A DNA stretch of 64,000 nt from Neodiprion pinetum (lineage: Eukaryota > Arthropoda > Insecta > Hymenoptera > Diprionidae), in the NCBI RefSeq assembly GCF_021155775.2, contig NC_060232.1:33285089-33349088 (forward strand), written 5' to 3'. The notes below the pieces were generated by a model, which ran no database searches, had not been told where the DNA came from, and saw only the letters and a list, made by a program, of their open reading frames with translations. The position numbers were made by a program, and so were the translations under genes. Positions 23,201 through 38,200 of this stretch are shown here, in pieces (position 1 is the first letter of the stretch; every line of letters starts with the position of its first letter).

Positions 23201-26200
23201 ACACGCCACGATGAGACAGCGATGAAAGTCAAATTTAGACCATGAACTTACTGAGCGTATTTATTGTGGGTAAATGTAATAATTTGAACACTTCCAAGAT
23301 AATGTGTCATCGAATAATCACCTAATCATGCTCCCAGCAATCGACGACATATAAAAGTGAAGAACTTTCGAGATTTTAAACCGAGGGCAAACAGAGTCTG
23401 ATCGTGACTGTTGACTTTATTCAATTACAGATCAAAAAAAACTTATTAGCACAGTTGTTCAAAGATTGAAACTCTGATTTTTTTTTCTCATCTACAGTTA
23501 CTTTGCTCTTCAATTAACCGTGCAGGCTTAATTTTCTCGGAATGGTATTAAAATTTTGCGAGAATTTGACGCTCATACTTTTTCGCATTTACATAATTAT
23601 GTTAGAAACATTAATTTACACAGTAAATTAATAATATGTACCGTACTGTTTACGTCTGGAATTATTTCTCATTACTCTCTACGTTTCAGGTATTGTATAT
23701 ATTTATAACTTTCACAGGTGCGGCATTATTATCAAGTGAAGCGTGCATGGCATTTTCACATCGCGGCAGAAATAGATCACGGATTAATATTAATTTCGGT
23801 ATAATACACGTGGGTGTAATATAAAATAACGAAGCTTAACATGCCAAAAATAGATTCTGTTGTATTTTCCCGAGTGTGATTTAATCGATTTTTAATTACG
23901 GACCATCATTGCATCGTAATCTTCCCAAAGATCATCGATCACCTCGCGTCCTTAAAACTTTCGGTTTTCGTGTAATAAAATCGTTAACATCTCAAAGTGG
24001 GTTCCGCGACTTGTAAAAGAGAAAAAAAAAAAACCCATTGCACACGTATCACTTTATCCCCACTTCCGTTGAAAATTCCGACGGGAATAAAAAATTTAGC
24101 ACATAAATCAGGCCGCGGCATCGACGAGTTTAACATCTTCCAGCCGATGTTTATATAATACATCGGACCCAAAAACTTGACCCGGTTGTGTAATTTTATC
24201 TTCCGTAGGTTTAATACGAGACGGATGCTATTCCGATCTTGACCCAAAAAAAAAATGTATACTTGCGATTTATGTATATCATAATTGGTATTGTATACAT
24301 TTAAGACTGTAAACTGTAAATGCGTGTTCGTATCGAACCTCTCGATCCGAATGATTAGTAATGGATCGATGGAGCTTTCGATACCTCCTCTGAATGCTGG
24401 TCTATCCTTATTGTTAAAGACACACTCCGCAGCGTCGGGGACAGATAATCCGACATCGAATGATAACACGCGTATTAAATTCATATAGGAAACAATATTT
24501 TTGTCCCGTATCGGCGGTTTGTTTATAGAAAAAATATGCCGGCTCTGTCGTTGTTATACCCCCTGCAGTGAGGAAAACATAACCAGCAACATCTGCAGAG
24601 GCGTGATCTACTTTGAATATTAGTTTAACTCGTGCGTAGCTGCTATCAGATATATTATTCTTGCGTGTGCAAAGTTAGTTGTACACTAGTACGAGTAGGT
24701 ACGCTAATAGTACCGTACGTTCGCCTTTTGTCAAGTACAAAAACTTGTGTCACCTGTTTCAATACGCATTGCAATAACGCGCATACGGAGACTTTAGCAC
24801 TTGGCTGTGAATTGGTGGTTGAAAGTATAGCGCCAGAGGGCCATTCGGTTAAAAATGTGTTTCAGGATGCATATTCTGGGTATAGATATTGTACACTCTC
24901 TTACAGGCCCGAAATTATGGATTACTGTTATGTATATTACGCGTGAAAAGGTGCAGAAAAATAAATAAAAAATATTTAGTTGAGTTACTGATGCTAAGTG
25001 GGAATTTTTTCGTGCTTATACACAGCGTGACACATAAGTTTTTTCTTGCATATAATTCGGCGTTATATTTTTTTTTAATACTTATGGTGTACAGGAATTG
25101 CTTGATCCGTCAATCTTCTCTCAACGAAATATTGTGGAATATTGCAATAGTTATTTGTTCTGAGAAATTAGACGCAAGAAAGTTTAAAATCCGTGAACGT
25201 GCAAGCTTCGACTTAATTCATCATGAAAAACGAACGTGAGTACCGTTTTGTACATAAGTTTAAAAATGCAAGAATGCATAAATTATACGGTCGAGATGAA
25301 TTCAAGCTCTTGGAATCATATAAATACAACATAAATGGAAGTAACAGGAAAAGTAAAAAATTCCAAGTATTCTTTATCTTATCCTCGAGGTTTATATACT
25401 ATATTTATATATTTGAACTCTTCTTGAAAGAAATATTTATTAAGCACGAGCCTCACTCTTATCGCTCGTTTCGCCATGCTGCAACTCGACGCGGTTAGAA
25501 AGTCTTACGTAAATTAAATAAAATTTCAAAACTACTCAGTCGTGCGCCACGTTTCTTATTAAAATCAACCGAATTCATTATTAAAAATTTAAAGTTAGGA
25601 CCGTAAGTACTGGGCAAACATTCATTCACGCGGACGGCGAGACTTTGTTGGGTTTCGTACATAACGCATAGCGAACAGGTGTATAGTGTCGGTTAGATCA
25701 TAGCCCAAGGGCTATTGTTAACTTTGTCCGGTGCCTGAGTAGTCGAGACGAGTGGTTCGGTTGTAAGAATCCGAACTGTTTAGAGCCGTCATTCAAACCC
25801 ACGACTCTGCTTCTATTCGTCCCGTTTGCGTTTTTAACGCAAAGAGTTTGGAAACTTTTTGAAAACGCGATACGTCAAACCCGAAATTTCCCGTCCGACA
25901 CGGCAGTTTCTCTTACGCAATATAGCTTATTGCACTGTCGTAACTTGCTGTATGTATACAATAACTCGTGCATGATTGGCACGTTTCGTATATTTTTGCT
26001 TTACGTATCTGCTTCGTAAAAACAACAAAGTTTGGTAATCCTCGAGTGACTCGAGTGGGATAAAAAGAACGGTCACTGTTATTGTACCCATGCAGGCATG
26101 CATTTTGAGGAAAGGAATTTTCGAATTACTGAATAATTTTTAAAATGACTGGACAAACCAGGCACTTAGACATCACTCAAGTCATTAGCCATATTTTTAT

Positions 26201-29200
26201 GCATCGTCATGTTGAAGGAAATTTTTTTTTTCTTCTTCACAATTTGAAATTTCACGCGACATGGGAATTAACTTCGGATATGAAATATTAAGAGTAAGAA
26301 ATTGTGCATCGTTTTTCTGCATCCTTTTACGTGTTTGGAAAACCCGGTATATTTTATCGTACGATAATGTGATAACGATTCAACCGATTGCTTTATTGAC
26401 TCAACGGTACCAGACAAATTTATAAAACGATGTTGTAACAATTAGCCCGGGCTGATACATTTCCGAAATTACTGGGTCACCGATTGTCCGACTGCACCGG
26501 GCGTCGAAAGGTTAAGGAAGGTTTAATACGTTCGTTTATACTAATTTCTCTCATTGCCAGTTCAATTACCCGGGCACCTTATGCAAACCCGCTTAATCAC
26601 CCGCACAATAAGTCTATACGAATGAAAATTAAGGAGAGAATCAATCGCACTAAAGCCGATCGGTATGACACAAAGGGTTGATAAAAATCTTTGATCGAAA
26701 CTAAACTAGGCGTAAGAACTTGATGAGTTACGCAACGAGCAGAAGCAAATTCCGATATTCAAGCAGGAGCACAATTAAAAACATCACATTCCGAAACGTA
26801 AATAAAAAAGGAATTCCGGATAAGAATTTTTTTATTCCTCGTTCAATCGGCATCGTGTGTACATTACGTATATTTCTTTGTTGTACCTACGATAGGTGGT
26901 TAAAACTACCGCTGTGGTATTGATTGCCGGCGCCAAGATGCCGAGCACATGGCGGTTATTCTTCGCCAGCAATTATCTGTCGCGTCTCAAGTACCGCGAA
27001 GCGAGTTTGTGTCATAACCGGTAGAAACCAGATCGAACTTGATTGCCGTTTAAGGGTTTCTCGGATGGACCGAGAATGTTTTTTACCCAAACTGCTGCAT
27101 ATTGCGTAGGAAAACCCGAAGTATGTCGGTGAATTACTGCCTGTATTGTAGTGAATTTAGACAAAGAGAGCGTAAAAGAAACGGCGAGATTCCGTAACAG
27201 ATAGACGACGCATCGAGTGACGTCGAGGCCTCGTGACGGCTTCGTATCGACGCCCACAATCGGTAGCGGTGAAAAGTTATATATACGTGAAGAAGATATA
27301 GGTCCTGTATGAGAGTTTGCAAGCAGCAACAACGGACAACGATGAATGCCTGATTTCAATCAACGTGGACAGTTATCTCTGGGACGGATTAAGACTTCAC
27401 GGTATAAAAATTTTCCGCGGTGAATTACGTTGTCCGTTGCTACAGCGAATGGTTTCTTTTATTTTTTTTTTGCTTTCATGTAAAAATCGAGAAGCGGGGA
27501 GAATTTCTTCAGCCGCTTGTACACACCAACGACGATATCGCGATGCTTCGGAATAATGACGCATCAAAACGAGTGCGTTGCAATATTGTTATAATAATAA
27601 TTTCTTTTCCTCCTCGTCTCCGGTTATATCGGTGTAATGACATTTCAACGACGTAACGCTCACGGGTTTTCCGCGCTTGTGGGGAAAGGAAAAGAAAGCA
27701 TTCCAACTACGCCACTGGTTTACAGGTACAACAAAACGAACGAAATCAAACACACCGTATTATCGCTGTTGTATTAATTAACTCAATTACGCGATATCGA
27801 AGCACATAATGGGTACGACAGAAGCTCTGTAACACGCTCGTTATACGCTGCAATCCGTAGTTATTTTATATGTACGTGGGTACCAGGCACGAGGAGCGCC
27901 TGATATGGCCGATTAAGGTTCCTCCACTTCTTCTGCTTCATCTTCTATTCGACTCTGGAACGCAGTACAGCGTAATTGGACCGTTGGATCGCTGCGGTCG
28001 ATTATAACGTAAATTATCCATAGGTACATACCTATCTGTAGGTATACAAACATGAGATACACCCGATGCAAATCACCGTGTAAGTGCACCACGGGCAAAA
28101 AACTTAATCTGGAATTAATTGATTAATAATTAATTGGGAATGAAATGAATCGCGCGGAAATTGTATTTAAGAGGATGCTCGAAATGAGAGAAAAAACCAT
28201 AACGATCGTTTCGCTAATTCATATTTAATAACGTTGAGCTATCAGTCGACGAATCGCACGATGTGGACTTTGCTCAATATTATTACTTGGGGACGTAATT
28301 CTTTATCTCGTTTCCTGCACGTTCGTATTCGTACAACGCATGCACGCGAAATACGTAAAAATATGTAACAAGACAATATTGTATGTTTGCCTGTCACAGT
28401 CATCTGACTTGCCGAAAAAACGAGGCTGTATAACGGGTGTTTTTTTACACGGTAAAGTACCGGCGTTCCTGAGACGTACCGAAATTATCTGAATCTCGTT
28501 ATACGTTTGCGATAATGTAATCAGAAAGACGTTAACATCGCTCGCGGTGAAATGATTATCACGTGGCGTGGCAACGCCGATGGTAAGAAGTTGACGAACG
28601 GTAGGAGATAGCGTACCGAGCATCTCGACGTTCATGCTCGTGACAAAATGTATAATTGCACCGATCTGAGCGTTAAACTTTATACGTGCCCAGGAGTGTG
28701 CGACACATTCTCGCATGTGTAAGTCCGCCTGCGTGAATTACGCGGTATCTGAGTTTGCATGCGTGACGCGTGGGCGTAACATGATAAGAGGGAGAGACAC
28801 AAGCGTCTCGTGACTTTAGGCAGCGTTATTCCCTTCTGTGTGTACCGTAAACAGTGATACTGATCTGAGCCGAGGTTTGCAATAATGGAGCTTGCGAATC
28901 GGGGTTTGAAAGTATAAGGAAATCGCTGTTTCACGCTTTTGTACACGGATCCTCGGGTATATGCTGATATCTACTTGCGTAGGTATTTCAAGTAGCGAAA
29001 TAACGACAGTTGGTTTCGACCACCTGTCGTTTGTGTTTCAAATCAGCCGTAACATGTAACCGCGTTTCATTCGGTACAGACGGATAAACAAATACTTGAG
29101 CGGAGACGAGAGGGGTTTCATTTTATTTTTTTACTTTACCTCCGTCGGCCAGAATGGCCCTGAATACTCGATACCTCTGGATGCTCGGCTAAATGGTCTG

Positions 29201-32200
29201 ACTCACAAAATTCTAGTGCCAACAAGATGACCCCGAGATAATTGACGCGGAGGGAGAGGGGGTTTCTTATTTTTGCTAATGATCCTAACGACGGCTTGTA
29301 GCTCCTGACTTCTTTTAACACCCCTCGGTGAATTGATCTACATTACAGGGTGGAACTCTCGCTGTTATGTTCCATCTTTGGTCTCTGTATCCGGTATTCG
29401 AATTTGGTGTGAAATGAAAGACGAGTCATGAGCGTAAGGGAATGAGAAATTATCCGCTTAGATCGATCCATGAGTTGTAATTACAAGGGCTGTTTTGGAC
29501 AAGTCAAATTATTTAACCGAACACCAGCTGCGGTTGTCAGAGAGAATCAAAAACTTTTTCCAACAAATATTCCTGCGGTTGTTCGAAGCAACTGTAATTT
29601 GTACATGCGAGATTTAGATGCGTAAAATTACGACGAGTTTCAACGAAAAGCATGGGTGAAAACATTTCCATTCTGCTACTAGTGAATAAAATGATACCGG
29701 TTTGATCCGGGAGTCGATGAGAACGTTGATGAAGACCGCGTTTACTTGTCACTCGCTAAATGATTTCACCCGATGACCCCGAGCTTGGGATATTCTCAGG
29801 AAAATATTAAAGACACGATACGTCAAAACCCGGCACTTTATTCACTGGCGCTAACGACGAGTTCATGATTTATTGATAAGTGCACGGAGGAAATAATTCC
29901 AATTCGCATTCTTGTGGAAAGTAACTGGCACAATGTACGTATTAATATATTATCGAAGTTGTTGCAGGGATTCGATGACGATATTTTACCGTTTTGCATT
30001 TAAACTCCGTCGCAAGAAATTTCCTGTTTGTCGACCGCGCGTCGTTTTTTTTTTTCGGTCATCTACCCGAAAAATTATCGCACATGCTAATTCGGCGGTT
30101 TCATCGTGCACGCATGCCGTGGTCTAAATATATCCAGAATACGCAAATCCTGCGGGGTGTTTACCTGCGGTTTACCATGCAATCATGCATGGCAATACGG
30201 ATTAACTGCGGAAATTAATGCGACGATTGCATTCGATTCGCGGTACAGCTTGTGCATAATATTCCGCCGCCGTTGATTAAACCCGGAAAATTTATCGTTT
30301 TCCGAATGTAAAATTCAAACAACGTGATATCGTTGCGCTACGCATTTTTGACACGATAGAAAAGTGTTATAATATAGCTTATCTCGATAGCCCTGAATTC
30401 AGGGTCTCTCGTTCACCATGTTCATCGTTCAAAGTAAATAAACGATACGCACGTACAGAGAAGGGTAAAGTTTATTGCCATACTCTGTTATATATTTTGC
30501 TTTTAATAGTCGTGAAAAAGAAAATATCGACGAGGCTATGAAACTTCTAGGTATGTACCTACACCGCTAGTCTTTTGTAGATGTAACGTTCGGAGTTCTC
30601 GTTACGAATTTCTTGGTGTGAGGCAATCCGGAAAGAGGAGGAAACTTTACCGATATTTGTTCACGTGCTCATCGAGTGTCTGTCCCCATGGCCAGTCCGT
30701 TCGTTTTCGCGCTCGTTTTCTCTATTCCTCGCTTGCTCGATGCTTCCACGAATTTTCTAGTCGTAGGCAGATCGAGAAGTATAAAAATCAGCAGTGATTT
30801 ACAGACAGTCTTCTCGGAGACTCGTATCTGCAGCAAATACTGGAAATAATTATACAGTCTTTTCGGAATTTGAGGCAAATATTGTCGATGGGAAATCGTA
30901 TGCTGAACGAAGAAACTTAAGGATGTAAAAACGTGTATATCCAAATGGTGCTAGGATAATGAAAATTGTACAAATTATTCTTACTTTTATTATAAACACT
31001 TTTGTAAAATTTGAAAACGAGTGTCCGAAGCAAACCGGTCGCGGTAATTATTTTACTTTTAACTTTTCGTGATTTGACATCGATCCCGACAGTTTCCCAT
31101 AAATACGACAACGCAAAATTAATAATTAGAAGTAAAATAACTCCGGTATGATTCAGAAAATCGATTTAAAATTTCACACAGGCATTTCAAATATAAGTGA
31201 GAACAATATGTATAATTTTGGTTGGCTTGGAACGATTTCGACCCACATACCTGTGCATCCATAAACCGTTTAACGCCTCATTTCTTCCAATTTAGAGGAT
31301 AATTATCCGCAAATTGTCGAAGACAATTGAATCCTGGAATTTATTGGGGCCAGTTTTAAAAGCCTTTTGAATAGCAATGACAGGATAGGCGAGATAGCCA
31401 ATGAGTGGTACAAAACTACCCATATTACTAATCCCCGTATCGACGTAAAATGTGCTCGAAGGATTTTTCTCACTTTCAAATTACAAGGACAGAGCCATAC
31501 CCATCCCGGGATTACCGAAATGTAGGTGTTCGGTATACGAATTTATGATAGTTGTATGGTAGACCGATCAAATTATTGAATAGCTTCAAAGAAAAACGTC
31601 TCAATAATTGTCACCCACGATTAATACCGTTATATCCATTTGAAAACGTCACGAGACTCGAAAGGGGAAAACCGTTAGCAACCTTACGAATTTCCCCAAC
31701 ACCTGGATATTGTACTATATAAGTTCTACTAGATATGAACTACAATGATTTTTCCGACGGTGAATAAGATCCGAAGGACCGCGATTAATTATCTGTTATT
31801 CCTCAAGACAATTGTTTTCGAATTGCGAAAATAGCGTAACCGTGAGACCAGTGATTGCTGCAATAAAACTATGACGCGTTATCAATGAAATTTCCTTGAG
31901 ACACTCGAAAAATAAGATACGAATACAATACTGAACAGCTGTGAAGTGACTAAAGTTGTTTTACATTTTCCGGACGAATTAGTTGGGCTGCTTTTGATCG
32001 ATGCTCGAGCCGGTGATAACAAAGAGTTGTAGTTAACCCGGACATTGATCATGTATGCATGAACGTAAGACGCATGCATCTAATGAACGGTGAACAGATT
32101 TGTTAATTGCGGAAACAAGCCGATGATTGACAGTCTCCTTCGTGGCATTTCATGCAGGGATTTCCGTTTCTGTACGAAGTTTCTTAATTTTCTTGCGATT

Positions 32201-35200
32201 TCCTGGTGCAGTAAGAGTAGCGAAAAGGAAGAGGGGAAATGAAATTGCAAACACAACACGGTAAGAATGAGTAGAATAATATGCGTCGCACATTACTGCC
32301 TTGACAGTGACTAATTTGAACCTGTTCACGCGGTTATTCCCATCTCAATGTCGAAACGTTTAAATCACCGATCTGGCTTTTTCCCTTTCACCGAATTTAT
32401 TCTCGCACCAAAGAAATTACCGGCAGCAAAACAAAACTTTCCAAGCGATTATCTGTTCCGGATGAAATTTTGCCAAATGTTCGATCGTCGAAGTAAGGCG
32501 TCGACGTTCGTTAAATTTTTTGGGGAAAAATATGTGAACTTCCGTACCATTTTGCATAAACCATTATGCGCAAAGACGCTCGTCACATTTAACACCCAAG
32601 TTCAAAGTGCGGTACCTAAAGTTGGCCTATTGCGACGGGGGTCGTGAACCGAGTTCGTAAATCGTGCTTTCGGTGAAACGAAAAGGCACTTTTATACTTT
32701 GACTCCACTCGACGGCTGCGTTGCGTGCGGTTATAGAGTAGAGAAATAAATCTGCGTGGAATATATATTCCTCGGTGTGAATTGACATTTATCGTTCACG
32801 CATGAAATTGGTGATTGACGGCGTTTTAAATTAGCCCACCAATTTCACGCGCCTAGAATATATATGTATATCATGTGTGCGTATATCTTATATATATGCT
32901 GACGATGCGAGGCTCGTGCCGCCATGAACTGATAAGACGTATTTCACCACCATCGGCTATCATGTAATTGGGTAATTGGGTCACAGAACATCTTCGCGAC
33001 GCGTGACATGTCACGAAATATATCATACCCAAGAAACTGTATTGCGGAGGTTCGATTGCTTCTCATTGATTTTATTCAACCGACACTTGTATGTATTATT
33101 CTACTCCTCGCTATTTTTATACCCTGAATTACGACGTACCGTATTGTAATTACCAGTCCGCTATACGCGGATGATAATAATAATAATAGCGAGGACGCTG
33201 CATAATTTCAGCACTTCCGGATTGACAAAAAAAAAAAAAGAAAAGAGAGAAGAAATCCGCAAAGTATTTCACCGCAAATGGAAAATTATCCCCGTCTTGT
33301 GGGATTGAAAAAACTGATTTATTACCGAATTGAGAATAATTATACCTATAAAGGAATGTAATCGTTTTGGTATCAATTTTAGCCAGGACTCTGGAGCGAA
33401 TATCGTCCCTCTATGTAATACGTAGATAGATTATAATCAACGAATCGATTGCTCTATACACAGCTGCCGTAATTAGCAAGTAATTACACATTACGTGCGG
33501 TTACTCCGTGATTGATAATAGGAAATCGTATTTCACCGCCTAACCGATATTCCATTTCTGTATTATTCTAACTCGAAGCATTCTGCGACTTGTCCATTTA
33601 CCGAGTATGTAGGTACGATTACGTAAGTATGGACGATGTATACAATATGCATGCAAAATTCTGTTACGCGACAAGCAGGTATTCATAATGCGGAAGTCGG
33701 TTTCTGGATCGTCGCTGTTCAGTCGGCACAGCTGATATATCGTTTCGAAGATTTATGCGCATAAAGACACACCCACGTAATGCGTTATGCAGTTCTTTTT
33801 CCAATTATCTTTTTTTTTCTCGCTCGTTGCCGGTGCAGATTTTAATCTCTTTGCCTACACTTCTACGTAAATGTATAGGAATTTCGCAATACTATTAGAT
33901 TTTCTTTACGGAGTTATAATTACTCTTCGTAGATGAAGGAAAAGACAATCAGACAAAATATGTATACGTAACTGCATCGTTCCGTGTAATTGCGTTTTGC
34001 ACGATTTGAGCTGCTCACAAAATTTGCTTTCAATTCCATCTGCTCTTTTTGCCTTCATTTCCCGCTGTAACTAGGTATATACCTGCAGTGATGATTACGG
34101 TTACAAATATTTCCTTATTTAACCATTTTATTTTTCAGCTTAACGCGGCAAGTGCAGCGATAATTTCGAAGGCTTGAAAACTCAGCGAAATCGTATCATT
34201 GAATTGGCGATACTGAAAGTTGAAATTTATAGGATTCAGTATTGTATCGATAGTTTTCTCCACCGAACGAAACTTATCAACTAACGTACCGTGACTCGAA
34301 ACAAATTTAAATCAATATCATTCGACTCGTAATTTGATGAATTTAATACATTCTGTGATGACTGGGACTCGAAGTGTCCGGCCAATAAGAATAGGTGTCG
34401 CATTTACGTAACATATTTCGCACGATGTGACGTATTATCTGATTTATTTTACTAATGCGAGTCGGCGCCGTCGACGTCTGTAGTTGAGACAAAGAGCAGC
34501 CAGTTACACACACGTACTTGTAAATCGTGCCTTAAGTACACAGAAGTCAGACCAGAACCTGTCAATAATATAATTAATTTTGATTTAAATTCTCAAATCA
34601 TCACCTCGCTCTTCCGCTTAATACCCTGCACCGTTCAAACATGATTGACACACACGTATACGTTACATATATATTTTTTAAAATTGCCATTCGAACATCT
34701 CTTAAATCGGTTCGCCATTCCTCGTGCAAGTTGTGATGCATGACACGATCCACTTGTCTGTACGACGGTCTTATTCATAGACTGACGAAGTTTCACGATG
34801 TGTAAACAATAAATTGACAAACGGTGCCAACGGCCTCGCGTTTACACGCTCAAACACTGCTCATAGCATTCGGGCTACGCAACACTCGCTCTTCGGACTT
34901 GAAAGTAATCACGGACGCATGTACGAAACTGTGAGAAACGCGTGAAATGGTCGGAAAAAAGTCGACGATGGATGGCAAACGTTGGATTTATTTGTCAGAA
35001 AAAGGTCTGAAAAAATTGTAAAAGCTTGTGCCGTTTTTTAGGTGCGGCTTAACGGTCGCAGAGTCAGCGTATTTGTAATAAGTGTAGGTTTACACACATG
35101 TATAATTGTGACCCCGACAAGGCAAAAGTATAGACGACACGCGGCCTTGGCGGCCTTGACAGCGAAGGATCCAATTTGCAAAGTAGGAGATCGGCACGTG

Positions 35201-38200
35201 CGACGCACGTTTATTGCTACAGGAAGTATCAGAAGGACAGTTTTATGGTTTTGTACGGCATCGCGGCAGTTCACGACTTTAGGTGACTCTGGAACTTAGG
35301 TAGGTAGGTACTTGAGACTAGTGGTTGGATTGGTTTTGTCTCGAATTTTGAAGTAGTGTTTCGCACGCGAAATCAAGAGGAAGTATAGGTATAGACTCGT
35401 TAAATTATTCGCGATCTGTTTGTTCTACTAGATCTATTATACGCATTGTATAACTGCGTCTGCGTGTATATAAACGACTCTGTACAGTATATATACGGCT
35501 TTGACATACTTTCGTTAAAACGTTTAACAATAAAAATAGAATTTGGATAGATGTAGTATAGTTAAAGAAATAACCGAATATGAACCCGGGAATAAGAACC
35601 GTATAGATTTATTGCAATATACATGCAGTTGTGATAACACAACGCGATAATAACACATTTTTCAGTATAAATTGTGGGAAGAGATTAGCACTGACAGAAA
35701 CACGGTCTAACGTCCAAAAGCATATCTTGTACGCTTTTGTTGGCAGTGAGAAATTGTATCGACTATACGGATTATACACGACTTTACGCTTTCTGTTTCT
35801 AATACAGGAACAACTCGCACAGTTTGGACTGCAGACTTTTATCCGAGGCCAGGAAAAAGTTTCTGTACACCTTGAAGACTAGCCTGGAGGCTGTGATGAG
35901 TAATGTGCTCGGATTATGTACACAATCGCCTCAAGGTTTCTAACAATAAAAGTTTATATCAATATGTTCGTTGCATTTCTTCCCTTTCCTTGAACACAGA
36001 ATGAATCCATTCACCTCGTAACTCGTTAGCTTCGCTTCAGCTTTGTTCTAACGATCTGGTTCACAGAGCCATTTCACACATAATTTTATTCAGGGTCAAT
36101 GATTAGGAAAAACGAATAACTTGAGGCTAATCGCTGTCGATTAGCAGCGATGCAGCTGAACTCTGCACCGTTTGATCTCCGGGCCCGAGAAAGGACGATA
36201 GCGATGAACATCTGCTTGGGCTAATCAGACAATAAGTCGAGGCTTAAAACCAGTATGTCAATAGGTTAACCGTTAACCATTGCTTAACGGGTCTTTCAAC
36301 TTTCGTTTCAAAGACCTCGTTCCGTTTCCAACTTGAAGAGAATCGCAAGTTTTTAAATGATAACGAGCTGAATGTCAAAATATGCCGTGTGTCTCTTGAA
36401 CCGATGGCCTGGCATCGATATCGTTGACAATGTTGCGGTTAAAAAAATGTATGTACATACATATACACGATTTTTGTATACGGATAAAGATCTGTGGGTA
36501 TGGACAATTCAATGTCAAACTATGATAAATTTCCAAAGAAGTTCACCAGACCAGACTAAATTGTTCGTAATTGTTATCGTCGGGACGGCTGTTAGTCCCA
36601 GGCCTAATGTGAGATTACACGCTCGCCTTTTGCGCCGGTGGTTTAGTCATGGACTGTCTGGATGTTGTATCTGTGAAAAACATAAGGTCAGTATTAACAC
36701 GGCTTTTAGAATTAGTCGAGTATCCAGTAAGTCGGATTTCGTAGATTTACGATATAGCCGTACTGAAAAGGGTAACGCACAAAGTATCAAAGAAGCCGAG
36801 ATAAATTCCACAGCAAAGAATTTGCACAATGCTGAAATGACGCGTTTAGAAATGTCGGAAAGTTAAATTGAAGTTTAAAAAAGCGAGTGTTCCTGGATGC
36901 CGTAGGGATGAGAGGGCAAAAAATTCACTCAAGGAGGAAAATGCGCCTCGAAAAACGTTATCGGGATTGAATCGCACGAGAAACGGCGACGCGGAGACGT
37001 CGAGACGAGTTCGCGTCTAGCAACGTAGTTTTTCTTCGTCATCTACTTTATGCGTTTTTCTCTTCTATTGTTACCTACCTATACGACGCCAAATGTGCGT
37101 CCGGATATAGACACCAAGGTGTCCCCCCCCCCCCCCCCCCCTCTTTGTTACCGAAATAACTTGGAACAACGTGTCGCTGCAGAATTGCGATCAAAGTCGA
37201 ACAAACGCTGCTGCCCGTTTTTATAACGCCTGCACAACAATACGCGAATCCAATATATCTATTGTTAGAACATCGGAACACCTTGCGTCCCTCGTTCGCT
37301 GCGCGATTCGCAATGCTCGGACGTAACAGAGCTCAATGGCCGCGGCGCCAAGACCGTGTTTTTTTTTTCATTATTTTTTGGCACGGACAATATCGTCTAG
37401 CTGGTATATACAATATTTTCATCCGGCCGGTTTTATAACGCGGAACGAAACGAGTTCGACTAAGAAATCGAGACGTGTCTCTCCGGATGATTGTGCAAAG
37501 ACTTCGCCATTATACGCTTTCGCTATATAAATCTCAGGAAACTTAACACCCAAGTGCGCATGCGTCAAGTTTTTCATCCGTAGTTTACGACAGGCTGGCC
37601 AACTCTAGTTTTTCCCCCGATGTGCGCAAACGATTCGAGGTTATGTTGACTCAAATGTACAGGCTGGTCACAATTTGGCTGTCTCAAAATCCGGATTCAA
37701 CATAACCTCGAAACGCTTGCGAATTCTGGTGATTATAACGTCTGGCCACAACTGACAGTTGGTCAACCTGACAAACGGACGAAAAATTCGTTGAGAATAA
37801 CTTGTTTGATCTACCATTGAAATCGCGTGATTTAGCGCGTGCGCATTTGGGTGGTCAGTTTCCTGAGAGACTGTGAGAGTCACGTGATGCTTATTTTCAG
37901 CGAAACGTTTCGGCGGATCTAAAGGTTGAAGCCAAGAGTTCCTTTTCATCATGCTCGGCTCTCTGAAACGCCGCATGGGGATGCGTTGAATGAGAAAAAA
38001 GGTAAAGGAAGAGAAGCAAAGGAAGGAGTAAAGGAAGGAGAAACGACCGGAGGCCGACTGCGACGCGCCGTTTCGAGTTTTTGCAAGTCTCTCCTCCCGG
38101 CTGCATTCCTCCAGGAAGCCAACCACCTCCGAGAGTTCGTTAAAACGGCTTAGCTACTAGCGAAAGGCGAGGCAAGGTGATGAGAGGAGAGGAGAAGAGA

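Noticed and set aside
23984..24484. 166-codon minus-strand ORF
   Set aside because: No recognisable domain, AT-rich codons and no splice context. A run of this length is within chance for six frames over 64 kb.
26041..26055. CTCGAGTGACTCGAG palindrome with two CTCGAG boxes
   Set aside because: Short and isolated; no further evidence of a regulatory site.
30391..30404. CCCTGAATTCAGGG perfect palindrome
   Set aside because: A 14 bp palindrome without spacing partners or context. A few are expected in 64 kb.
36372..36866. 164-codon plus-strand ORF
   Set aside because: No family, no promoter or poly(A) context, composition like its surroundings.
37668..38126. 152-codon minus-strand ORF
   Set aside because: It runs across the arm of the 335 bp foldback element and a purine-rich tract; it is not a gene.
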